From positions 186,001 to 250,000 of the forward strand of contig NZ_NIJF01000083.1 in NCBI RefSeq assembly GCF_003316765.1: 64,000 nt of DNA. The letters are read 5' to 3'. Shown in pieces: positions 45,999 through 53,458 of this stretch (position 1 is the first letter of the stretch; each line of letters begins with the position of its first letter). This DNA is from Bacillus sp. P14.5 (GTDB taxonomy: Bacteria > Bacillota > Bacilli > Bacillales > Bacillaceae_B). The notes beneath the pieces are model-generated. The model was not told the DNA's origin. It searched no databases and saw nothing but the letters and a program-made list of their open reading frames with translations. Both the position numbers and the translations under genes were made by a program.

Positions 45999-46778
45999 CT
46001 ATGCTAATTCCCTTTTTTTGAAAAGAAATGGTGCGGCCGCCATTATAAGAATAATAATTACGAATGTGGCAATTAAGGTCATCGTCAAATCAGTGGGCCA
46101 ATTTCCCTTTCCAAGAATTTCAGTTAAATAGGAAGTAATTTGCGAAGGAAACCATTTTAATTGGTTTGAAAGCACGCTGGAGAGAAATGTAATGAAAATC
46201 GATACTCCAATAGTCGAGAAAGCTGCCAAACCAGGTGAAGCTGTGAGGCTGCTGAAAAAGATTGTCAACGTTACAATGAAGGACAACCAAAATCCATAAG
46301 CCAGTAATGTTCTAATGAAATCAGACACCGCAATTCCATCAAATAATATATTGATATAGTACCAGCCGGAAACCATCCCCATTACATAGGAAACCCAGAC
46401 AAGAATCATAGCAGCTGTCCATTTAGACAATAAATAGCTAAAATATGATACCGGTTTAACCAGCACAAGAGAGGCGCTTCCATTCTTTCTTTCTCCTGCC
46501 ACAGTACCCATGAAACCCAGAACTATAATCAAAACGCCCAACGTGCTGTACTGACTGATCACTGCCAGAAGTACTTCTTGGGAGGATGGAGGCGGAATTT
46601 CAATCACTGCCCCTTCCGGAAGGTTTCCCACCGCATCCAAAATATCAGGCATATAAAAGGCTGTCAATGGCTCTGTGATCCCAAATAAGATGAAAACGAT
46701 CGGCATCCAAATCCATTTTAAATTCCTCCTTGATTCAAGCAATTCTTTTCTAAGGAGAACGAAGAATTGTTTCATCAC
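45999..46778 (-). CDS. yxlG: ABC-2 type transporter permease (YxlG-like)
   Basis: A 259-residue permease with six helices, last gene of a three-gene operon. RRNLKWIWMPIVFILFGITE near the N-terminus and SPGLAAFSTIGVSIFITFLS in the middle fit ABC-2/NatB-type permeases. Its ATG overlaps the ATPase stop (ATGA). In Bacillus subtilis yxlEFG lies in the sigY operon; here no sigma factor gene is present. Confidence 0.8.
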   Translation of the reverse strand: MMKQFFVLLRKELLESRRNLKWIWMPIVFILFGITEPLTAFYMPDILDAVGNLPEGAVIEIPPPSSQEVLLAVISQYSTLGVLIIVLGFMGTVAGERKNGSASLVLVKPVSYFSYLLSKWTAAMILVWVSYVMGMVSGWYYINILFDGIAVSDFIRTLLAYGFWLSFIVTLTIFFSSLTASPGLAAFSTIGVSIFITFLSSVLSNQLKWFPSQITSYLTEILGKGNWPTDLTMTLIATFVIIILIMAAAPFLFKKRELA

Positions 46779-47680
46779 TTCACCACCTTCATGAATATAT
46801 CTTCCAGGCTGCTCTCGCTTGTTTCGAATCTTATGAGTGGAATAGCATGCTGAACGGCAATCTCCAGCACCTCATTTCTCGCCTTACTGACATCTGAAAC
46901 TTTAAAATGGACAGTGCCGCCATTTATTGTATGTTCCTGGATAAATGGACTGCCTGTGAAATACTTGATGAATTGATCGGCTGATTCTTCAAACTGTAGT
47001 GCAAGCACTGCCTCTTTATATCTCTCTTTAATCTCCAGTAAGGTTCCACCCTCCACTAGATTACCTTGATGGAGAAACAGGACATCATCACAGATTTCTT
47101 CTGCATCATTTAATATATGGGTGGAAAACAGGATGGTCGTTTCTTTTTTCAACCTTCCCATTAATTCCAGTACTTCTCTTCTTCCAAATGGATCCAGAGC
47201 TGACACAGGTTCATCGAGCATGAGCAATTGGGGTTTATGGATTAGTGCCTGCGCTATGCCCAGCCTTTGTTTCATTCCGCCGGAAAACTCTCCTATCTTC
47301 CGCGTTTTTGAGTCAGAGAGACCGACCAGATCAAGAAGATTACCGGTGCGTTTTTGAGCTTCTTTCTTGCTGATTCCAGCAATTTCACCAGAGAATATCA
47401 TGTACTCCTCCCCTGACATCCAGTCAAAGAAGGATGGGTACTGCGGCAGATATCCGATTAACGAACGGAGATCCTTAGTTTCCGGCAGAAGGTCCGACTG
47501 CACACTTCCTGAGCTGGGAGTTATGAGTCCCGCGAGCATTTGAATCGTCGTTGTTTTTCCTGCCCCATTCGGTCCAAGAAGTGCCGTGCACTTTCCTTCT
47601 TCCAATTGAAAGGTCACTTTGTCCACTGCAAGCTTTTCTTTATATTCTTTTCTTAATTCCTTAACAGCAATGACATTCAT
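46775..47680 (-). CDS. yxlF: ABC transporter ATP-binding protein (YxlF-like)
   Basis: A 301-residue ATPase: Walker A GPNGAGKTT, Q-loop PQYPSFFDW, signature FSGGMKQRL, Walker B LLMLDEP, H-loop FSTH. C-terminal extension about 70 residues as in NatA/YxlF-type exporters. Start at ATG 47680 (MNVIAVKEL) with AAGGAGAC, overlapping the preceding yxlE-like stop; the frame is open upstream but that part is not conserved. Confidence 0.88.
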   Translation of the reverse strand: MNVIAVKELRKEYKEKLAVDKVTFQLEEGKCTALLGPNGAGKTTTIQMLAGLITPSSGSVQSDLLPETKDLRSLIGYLPQYPSFFDWMSGEEYMIFSGEIAGISKKEAQKRTGNLLDLVGLSDSKTRKIGEFSGGMKQRLGIAQALIHKPQLLMLDEPVSALDPFGRREVLELMGRLKKETTILFSTHILNDAEEICDDVLFLHQGNLVEGGTLLEIKERYKEAVLALQFEESADQFIKYFTGSPFIQEHTINGGTVHFKVSDVSKARNEVLEIAVQHAIPLIRFETSESSLEDIFMKVVK

Positions 47681-47892
47681 CCATTTTGTCTCCTTCCAAT
47701 GACAAAGTAGATAATGGGACCAATAATGTTGATGAATAATATGATCAATACCCAGAGCCATTTCGGTCCATTGGTATTCTTGATTCTAATTAAATCCACA
47801 AGGGCCGTTACCATTAAAATAAGCTGGATGATCAGCAAAGGAGCAACCAATCCCCAGTTGATTGAGTCTATAACTTCCTGTAGTTCTGCCAT
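47677..47892 (-). CDS. yxlE: PLDc_N-domain small membrane protein (YxlE-like)
   Basis: A 71-residue protein with two helices and the PLDc_N pattern LVDLIRIKNTNGPKWLWVLI, then NIIGPIIYFVIGRR. In Bacillus subtilis YxlE is encoded with YxlFG and acts negatively on SigY. First gene of this operon, overlapping the ATPase gene by 4 bases. Confidence 0.82.
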   Translation of the reverse strand: MAELQEVIDSINWGLVAPLLIIQLILMVTALVDLIRIKNTNGPKWLWVLIILFINIIGPIIYFVIGRRQNG

Positions 47893-48026
47893 CTATATTC
47901 CTCCTCATTATTTCATTTTGTTTTCTCGATGATAATACGAAGAAGGGGGAAAATCGTTCACTAATCTTTAAGTTTTTTTTGAAGAAATCTTTGGTTCCTC
48001 GTAAAGTATCAGTTGCTTAATATTAG

Positions 48027-48061
48027 AAAAGCCGTCTGCACTTTTGCGCAGACGGCTTTAC
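48027..48061 (-). terminator. Hairpin terminator upstream of the yxlEFG operon
   Basis: Stem AAAAGCCGTCTGC/GCAGACGGCTTTA around TTTT-rich loop. It should end leftward transcription coming from the DUF4870 gene and repeat region. Confidence 0.75.
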
Positions 48062-48063
48062 TT

Positions 48064-48205
48064 TCACAATGGCTCTATTCGTAAACTTTGTTGCTATTTT
48101 ATATAAATACGTAAGATAACACTATTTTCCATTGAAAATATTCGGGTAAGTTAGAAGGAGAGCTGCCCGGTTAGAGAGATAGGAGTCCTAGTAAAGCAGT
48201 TTATT
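48064..48205 (+). repeat. Second dispersed repeat family, copy 2
   Basis: Starts GGCTCTATTCGTAAACTTTG then TTGCTATTTTATATAAATAC; ends near GACTCCT...AGTAAAGCAGTTTATT. Inverse orientation to 43835-44007 and next to large repeat copy 5. Confidence 0.65.
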
Positions 48206-48221
48206 TTATCGTTAGGTAAGA

Positions 48222-48468
48222 GGATTGGAGCGGAAGGCGTTCGACCTCCTGCGGGACTAGCGGGACAGGTGAGACCCCAAATCCAGTTGCAGCGCCCAGT
48301 CCCTCGGGGTCAAATAACCCAAAGCGAATAAAAGGAAAGACCGTCTTTTTTCGCTTTGGAACATTTGCCTGTCGGTACTGAGCAGGGCGCTTCCACTTTT
48401 TATACAGGCGCAGCCGAGGAGGCTCGCCGCCCGCCCCGCGGAGTCGTACGCCTGGAGCGGAAATCCAT
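48222..48468 (-). repeat. Large modular dispersed repeat, copy 5 (short form, inverted)
   Basis: Same module order as copy 4 on the opposite strand: ends GATTGGAGCGGAAGGCG (48224) and GCCTGGAGCGGAAATCCA. Its long hairpin stem is CCAAAGCGAA/TTCGCTTTGG and the mid stem CAGT/ACTG, both different from the other copies yet still paired. Confidence 0.88.
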
Positions 48469-48542
48469 TCTTTTTGGACAGCCACAATCTTTGCAAAAAG
48501 AGCCTTCACAATTAATCATGCTAACTTGCTCAATCCTATTCC

Positions 48543-48866
48543 TTATAAGATTCGGAAAATGGCTGGAATTCGATAGTATTCTCCCTCGTAAGCCTTGATT
48601 GCTCCAAGTATCGTAAAGATGAAGGCAAGCAGCCCGACAATCGGTGCCAGTATGAACCCAATCAGGACTAACATCAATAGTGAACTTATCAAGCCATAGA
48701 CAAAATAGGAAATTAGAAAGTTCATATACTCTCTTCCATGGTGGTCAATATATTTAGATTCATCTTTCTTGATGAGCCAGATAACCAGCGGCCCGATAAA
48801 CACGGTAAAAAAGCTGATAATGTAAATAAATGCGGCTAACAATCTTTCTTCCTTTGTTGATTCCAC
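48543..48866 (-). CDS. DUF4870 membrane protein
   Basis: A 107-residue protein with three to four helices: ERLLAAFIYIISFFTVFIGP, YIDHHGREYMNFLISYFVYG, AFIFTILGAIKAYEGEYYRI. The HHGREYMNF segment and overall pattern are typical of DUF4870 (Tic20-like). GTG start with GAGGGA site. Function unknown. Confidence 0.85.
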   Translation of the reverse strand: MESTKEERLLAAFIYIISFFTVFIGPLVIWLIKKDESKYIDHHGREYMNFLISYFVYGLISSLLMLVLIGFILAPIVGLLAFIFTILGAIKAYEGEYYRIPAIFRIL

Positions 48867-48887
48867 AAAATCCCTCCTCTGTAAGTA

Positions 48888-49030
48888 AGACTCTTATCGT
48901 AAACCTTGCTGCTATTTAATTCAAATGAAAAAAATCACCATTATTCAGAGATACATCTGTAAACAGAAAGAAAGAGCTGCTCTCCCTGTTCGCAGGAACT
49001 CCCTTAGTATCCGGGAGAAAACCCGGCTTC
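48888..49030 (+). repeat. Second dispersed repeat family, diverged copy 3
   Basis: ACTCTTATCGTAAACCTTGC then TGCTATTTAATTCAAATGAA, later GAGCTGCTCTCCC and GGAACTCCCTTAGTATC, following the order of 48064-48205 with many substitutions. Confidence 0.5.
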
Positions 49031-49165
49031 TGGGATTTATCCCAATGCAGCAATCTAAACGAGATGAGTCTTAGAAATTATCCTCTAGTTAACTATACGC
49101 ATGACAAGTTGAAAAGTTTCGAGTGAAATATAAACTAGTGCCCTTTTATGCTATAAATCGCAAAT

Positions 49166-49182
49166 AGGGACTGTCCCTTTTG
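49166..49182. repeat. Short palindrome GGGAC-T-GTCCC, copy 2
   Basis: AGGGACTGTCCCTTTTGGTGCTT, a near match to 12541-12566. Located upstream of uppP, so not a terminator of a rightward gene. Confidence 0.6.
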
Positions 49183-49269
49183 GTGCTTTATTGCGGGAAA
49201 GTTAAGGTATTCTTCCGGCTTTTTTGAATATAAGTTAATAGATACCTTGTCCAGGAAGGATGAATTTTT

Positions 49270-50052
49270 ATGATGTCTAAATTTGAAGCCTTGATCTTAG
49301 GAATGATTCAAGGCTTGACTGAATTTCTCCCGATTTCCAGCACCGGTCATCTGTATATCGGACGGAAAGCTTTCGGATTGGAAGAAGCGGGACTATTCCT
49401 TGATACCATGCTTCATTTCGGAACACTTCTTGCAGTCCTTGTAGTCTATCAGAAGGAATTAATGCATGTGATCCGCCACCCTTTCAGCAAGTTGAGTATG
49501 ATACTTGTCGTTGGAACCATACCTGCTGTCATCATCGGCTTTTCCTTTGAAGATTACTTTGACAGAATTTCAACAACGGGCAGTACCATCGGTTGGGAAT
49601 TTCTTATTACTGGGCTGGTAATGTATATAGCCGATGGAGTCAAGGATGGTTATAAAAAGCTTGAAGACCTTACTTATAAGGATGCCTTTGTTATAGGCAG
49701 CTTTCAGGCCGCTGCCATATTTCCAGCTCTTTCAAGGTCGGGGTTGACGATAGCCGCCGGTTTATTCCGCAAGCTTGACCGCCAGACTGCCGCTTACTTT
49801 TCCTTTCTCCTTTCAACTCCAGCCATCCTGGGCGGGCTGGTGATCAAAAGTAAGGATCTTTTCACCGGACATGTTGAAGCTGTATCTCTTACAGCTTTGA
49901 TGGTCGGGACAGCCGCATCTGCCGTCTTCGGCTATATAGCCATTGTCGCCATGATTAATTTTCTGAAAAACCGCTCCCTGAAAATTTTCTCCTACTACGT
50001 ATGGGGAGTGGGAGTGATTATTTTAATCCTTCAATGGACTGGAATTTTTTAA
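49270..50052 (+). CDS. uppP: Undecaprenyl-diphosphatase
   Basis: A 260-residue BacA/UppP integral membrane phosphatase that recycles the cell-wall lipid carrier; overproduction gives bacitracin resistance in other bacteria. Motifs GLTEFLPISSTGHL and FPALSRSGLTIAAGL (the SGxT-like region) are intact. AAGGATG site. A DedA gene follows after 12 bases, a logical partner since DedA proteins flip the same carrier. Confidence 0.95.
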   Translation: MMSKFEALILGMIQGLTEFLPISSTGHLYIGRKAFGLEEAGLFLDTMLHFGTLLAVLVVYQKELMHVIRHPFSKLSMILVVGTIPAVIIGFSFEDYFDRISTTGSTIGWEFLITGLVMYIADGVKDGYKKLEDLTYKDAFVIGSFQAAAIFPALSRSGLTIAAGLFRKLDRQTAAYFSFLLSTPAILGGLVIKSKDLFTGHVEAVSLTALMVGTAASAVFGYIAIVAMINFLKNRSLKIFSYYVWGVGVIILILQWTGIF

Positions 50053-50064
50053 GGAGGTTGGGAA

Positions 50065-50667
50065 GTGGGAACAGAATGGATACTGCAATTGCTTGAGACC
50101 CTTTCTGAATGGGGATACCTCGGTATTGCCCTCGGCCTGATGATAGAAATAATTCCAAGTGAACTGGTATTAAGTTATGGAGGGTATCTTGTTTCCGAGA
50201 ACAAGCTTCATTTCTTGGGAGCACTTCTTGCAGGTGTTCTGGGAGGTACAATGGCTCAACTATTCTTATACTGGCTCGGTCTTTATGGCGGAAGGCCCTT
50301 TTTTAATAAGTGGGGAAAATTTCTATTAATCAGTGAAAAACATCTTGAGGCTTCAGAGGAGTGGTTTACCAAGTACGGCACTTTCGTCATCTTTTCAGCC
50401 AGGTTCATCCCGGTGGTCCGCCACGCGATTTCCATACCAGCGGGGATAGGTAAAATGAAATTTTCTCTATTCTTCCTCTATACCTTTGCCGCAATGATTC
50501 CCTGGACTGTTCTGTTCCTTCTTATAGGAATGGAACTCGGAAATCACTGGGAACAAATTGAAATTGTTGGAAGCCAGTATCTCAAGCCTATTGCCTTTTT
50601 AGCAGGATCGTGCATATCTCTATATTTCGCGGTACAGGTCTGGAAGAGCAGAAAAAATAACAAATGA
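50065..50667 (+). CDS. DedA family membrane protein
   Basis: A 200-residue DedA protein: GYLGIALGLMIEIIPSELVL, GGTMAQLFLYWLGLYGGRPF, FSARFIPVVRHAISIPAGIG (the conserved F-x-R-x-x-P-x-x-R-x-x-x-x-x-x-A-G), WTVLFLLIGMELG. GTG start with AAGGAGG. Operon with uppP; likely carrier or lipid flippase. Confidence 0.92.
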   Translation: MGTEWILQLLETLSEWGYLGIALGLMIEIIPSELVLSYGGYLVSENKLHFLGALLAGVLGGTMAQLFLYWLGLYGGRPFFNKWGKFLLISEKHLEASEEWFTKYGTFVIFSARFIPVVRHAISIPAGIGKMKFSLFFLYTFAAMIPWTVLFLLIGMELGNHWEQIEIVGSQYLKPIAFLAGSCISLYFAVQVWKSRKNNK

Positions 50668-50748
50668 GAGATTGCTTCTGGCTTTTCTTAATATATCAGG
50701 TTCACCCAGCTTGTGTATAAGTTAAATTTCGATAAAGGAATTGAAGTC

Positions 50749-51878
50749 ATGCACTCACTAATCTTAAAAAATGCTACTCTTTATACCATTACTTCCGGTA
50801 TCATTCCAAACGGAAATGTGTGGATTGAAGATGGAAAGATTAAAAAGATATCGACTCACTGGCATCAAACCTTATCAGGTGTAAAAACAATCGACTGCAA
50901 AGGTAAACCCCTTTTCCCGGGATTCATTGATGTACACACCCATCTCGGACTATACGATGAAGGAACAGGGTGGGCAGGAAATGACGCAAACGAAACAATC
51001 GAACCGATGACCCCTCATATACGTGCGTTTGATGGAGTGTACCCCCTTGATCCGGGTTTTCAGGATGCTCTTAAATACGGAGTCACGACTGTCAATGTCA
51101 TGCCAGGCAGCGCAAATGTCATAGGCGGAACAACTGCTGTCATCAAGACCTTCGGCAAAAATATTGCATCCATGCTGGTCCGGGAAACTTCCGGTCTTAA
51201 AGTTGCACTCGGGGAAAACCCGAAAAGGATACACAGCAATGGAAACAATGATTCCATAACCCGGATGGGAATTATGGGAATGCTGCGGGAAGCTTTTTTC
51301 ACGCAAAATATTGTGATCAGCCTGAGGAACTTAGAGTGGCCCCTCTGGTCATGGCATTGCAAGGAGAGATTCCCGTCCGCATACATGCTCACCGGGCTGA
51401 TGATATCCTCTCCGCCGTTCGCTTTGGGGAGGAATTCAACCTTGATATTAGGATTGAGCACTGTACAGAGGGTCATCTCATTGCACGAGAACTTCGCGGC
51501 TTAGATTTAAAAGTCTGTGTTGGCCCTACCTTTACCCGCCGCTCCAAAGTTGAGCTTAAAAACAAGAGCTGGCTCACTTATCAAGAACTGACGGATAATG
51601 GCGTCGAGGTTTCTATAACTACCGACCATCCATATACTCCTGTTCAGTATTTGAACATGTGTGCCGCCATTGCGGTCAGGGAGGGATGGGATCCCCATAA
51701 GGCATTGGAAGGCATCACGATTAACCCTGCCAAAAACCTGGGAATCGATCACAGGCTCGGCAGCATCGAGAGAGGAAAAGATGCCGATCTTGTGCTCTGG
51801 AGCGACCACCCTTTTCATTTTATGGCCAAGCCCCTGCTTACCTTGGTGAACGGGGAAATCGCTTTCAGAAATTTGTAG
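50749..51878 (+). CDS. Amidohydrolase, frameshifted
   Basis: Two overlapping frames form one protein of about 377 residues of the imidazolonepropionase-like amidohydrolase superfamily. N-part: [18 protein letters not shown] (H-x-H metal site), [19 protein letters not shown]-part: [52 protein letters not shown] (metal Asp), [20 protein letters not shown]. Adding one T to the T6 run at 51294-51299 joins them as [20 protein letters not shown]. Start ATG 50749 with AAAGGAATTG. Substrate unknown. Confidence 0.8.
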
Positions 51879-51942
51879 AAAATTGGTGAATTTTTTCATA
51901 AAAATTAACGAATTACCTATTTCATTTTATGATTTTTTTTAG

Positions 51943-52159
51943 TATGATACGAACAGATGATATATTCCATTATATTGTTCACTAGCCGGGCAATTGGATA
52001 TATGGCTTATGTAATGGAGGGAAGGCAAATGGTGCGCCACCAGTTTCTTGACTGGTCTTAGTGGGTTCGATTCCCACCCCGAAATTTTTTATGCGGTTTA
52101 TGAAAAATTTCGAGGGTGGAGTCTTTACACTAAAAGACTGCCCTCATGGAGGGATAAAG
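51943..52159 (+). promoter_or_regulatory. Structured leader with attenuator-like alternative hairpins
   Basis: -10 TATGAT at 51943-51948; leader of about 205 bases before the GNAT start at 52160. Mutually exclusive pairings: (1:2) GTGGG 52061-52065 with CCCAC 52073-52077; (2:3) 52074-52089 with 52103-52119, 16 bp with one bulged A; (3:4) GAGGG-AGTCTTT 52112-52126 with AAAGACT-CCCTC 52133-52145; (4:SD) CCCTC 52141-52145 with GAGGG 52149-52153, hiding the GGAGGG ribosome binding site. Together with the upstream leader peptide this is the layout of a ribosome-stalling translation attenuator. Confidence 0.7.
52029..52061 (+). CDS. Leader peptide MVRHQFLDWS
   Basis: ATG 52029-52031, stop TAG 52059-52061, encoding ten residues. 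GGAGG at 52017-52021 lies 7 bases upstream. The stop codon's last base begins segment 1 of the hairpin set, so a ribosome pausing on the last codons would cover segments 1 and 2 and change folding. Very short, so a chance ORF is possible, but site, spacing and position fit a regulatory leader. Confidence 0.6.
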   Translation: MVRHQFLDWS

Positions 52160-52711
52160 ATGATCAAGAAACGCGAACTGCAGGACTGTCACGTTCTGTT
52201 TGATTTAATGGTGCACCCGGAGGTCTTCCCTTTTGTGCGTCAAAAAGCTCATTCCTACGAGGAGTTTCTCTTTTTGTCAAAAAGCACGATAGAAGCCGAA
52301 GAACGCGGAGAATTAATTTCACGTACCATCGTTGATGAATGGGGGAGCCCGATCGGAACCATCAACCTTTTTGATATTGAAAACGGGGCCGGCTTCCTTG
52401 GCACCTGGATTGGCAAGCCTTACCACGGAAAAGGCTATAACAAGCCAGCAAAAGACGCCTTCTTCCAAGAACTTTTCTATGAGCTGGAAATGGAAACTGT
52501 CTTCATGAGAATCCGAAAAGTAAACATCCGCTCACAAAAAGCAGCAGAAAAACTGCCTTACGTTATCAAGGCGAATGAACTAAGGCCTTCCATCTATCAG
52601 CAATTGAATGCAGATGGAGATATTTATGACCTTTATGAAATACCAAAAGATTTATATACCATGCACCTCTACAGCACTCCTCAAGAAGAAGAGCAGGCAT
52701 TGGAGGCATAA
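52160..52711 (+). CDS. GNAT family acetyltransferase (RimJ/RimL-like)
   Basis: A 183-residue GNAT: VFPFVRQKAHSYEEFLFLSK, INLFDIENGAGFLGTWIGKP, YHGKGYNKPAKDAFFQEL (HGKGYN acetyl-CoA loop), RIRKVNIRSQKAAEKLPYV. Resembles N-acetyltransferases of the RimJ/RimL group. ATG 52160 with GGAGGG 6 bases upstream, which the leader can sequester. The regulation suggests a role in sensing translation inhibition, but no resistance function can be read from the protein. Confidence 0.85.
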   Translation: MIKKRELQDCHVLFDLMVHPEVFPFVRQKAHSYEEFLFLSKSTIEAEERGELISRTIVDEWGSPIGTINLFDIENGAGFLGTWIGKPYHGKGYNKPAKDAFFQELFYELEMETVFMRIRKVNIRSQKAAEKLPYVIKANELRPSIYQQLNADGDIYDLYEIPKDLYTMHLYSTPQEEEQALEA

Positions 52712-52715
52712 GAAA

Positions 52716-52752
52716 AGCTCTGGATTCCTTTTTTGGATCCAGTGCTTTTTGT
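52716..52752 (+). terminator. Terminator of the leader-controlled GNAT gene
   Basis: Arms AAAAGC-CTGGATCC and GGATCCAG-GCTTTTT with one mismatch each; T-rich tail. Confidence 0.8.
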
Positions 52753-52848
52753 TTTGAGAGTGCCTGGAAGTATCCAAACAGCTTTGAGACCAGCAATTTG
52801 AATAAAGATACTTATTTTTTTGCACCGAATTTTGCAGCCCATGGAGTT

Positions 52849-53240
52849 CATACTGTTTAAATGCCTTTTTTACTGCATCTAATCCTTGCACCCTCGGTCT
52901 TCATGCTGTTTAACACTCTCTATTACTGCATCTAATTATTCCAGCATTTGACTTCATCCTGTTTAAACTCCTTCTTCACTGCATTAAATCTTTGGGACCT
53001 CGGACTTCGTGTTGTTTAACCCTCTCCTTTACTGCTTCAAATTTACTAATCCCTGACTTCATGCTGTTTAACCCTCTCTTTTACTGCATCAAATTTACCA
53101 ATCCCGGATTTCATGCTGTTTAACCCTCTCTTTTACTGCATCAAATTTGCCAATCCCGGATTTCATGCTGTTTAACCCTCTCTTTTACTGCATCTAACCC
53201 TTCCAGCCACTCACTTCATATTGTTTAATCTTTCGTATAC
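52849..53240. repeat. Eight-unit tandem array, 52-53 bp period
   Basis: Units start with CATGCTGTTTAA at 52849, 52902, 52955, 53008, 53060, 53112, 53164 and 53217 (spacings 53, 53, 53, 52, 52, 52, 53). Each has a conserved part CATGCTGTTTAACCCTCTC plus TTACTGCATC(A/T)AA and a variable part of about 17 bases. Central units 5 and 6 are almost identical; outer units are diverged. Not CRISPR (variable parts too short, no cas genes) and not coding (period not a multiple of three). Confidence 0.85.
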
Positions 53241-53417
53241 TCACACAATATCAGCAATCTGAAAGTGCACGAGGTCTTTAAATCTTTAATTGCAAATCCC
53301 CGAGGATTTATCTGCCTGCAAAGATTCCAAACCTACAGAAAAACATTGCTCCACATTTCTCTCCCTATCCCTCCTCTATGGTTCTCAGCAATCTTAATCG
53401 TCTAAAAGAAGACAACA

Positions 53418-53456
53418 AAAAAGACTGATACCATCCAGTACCAGTCCCTTTAAATA
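53418..53456 (-). terminator. Terminator of the murG-like gene
   Basis: Stem AAAGACTG-TAC/GTA-CAGTC-CTTT with loop CATCCA, reading leftward after the stop; T-run on the minus strand. Confidence 0.7.
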
Positions 53457-53458
53457 CA

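Larger units (their letters stand above)
48867..49269. other. Intergenic region with repeats
   Basis: Holds the third, diverged copy of the second dispersed repeat (48888-49030) and the GGGACTGTCCC palindrome (49166-49182). Probable uppP promoter in the last 60 bases, not resolved. No gene. Confidence 0.45.

Noticed and set aside
52021..52090. tRNA-like sequence: GTGGG-TTCGATT-CCCAC looks like a T-arm with B-box, preceded by a CCAGT/ACTGG stem
   Set aside because: No acceptor stem, no D-arm, the anticodon-like loop has 6 bases, and the same bases pair better in a 16-bp hairpin belonging to the leader switch.
52849..53240. CRISPR array
   Set aside because: Variable parts are only about 17 bases and themselves partly conserved, the repeat blocks are not constant, and no cas gene lies in the window.
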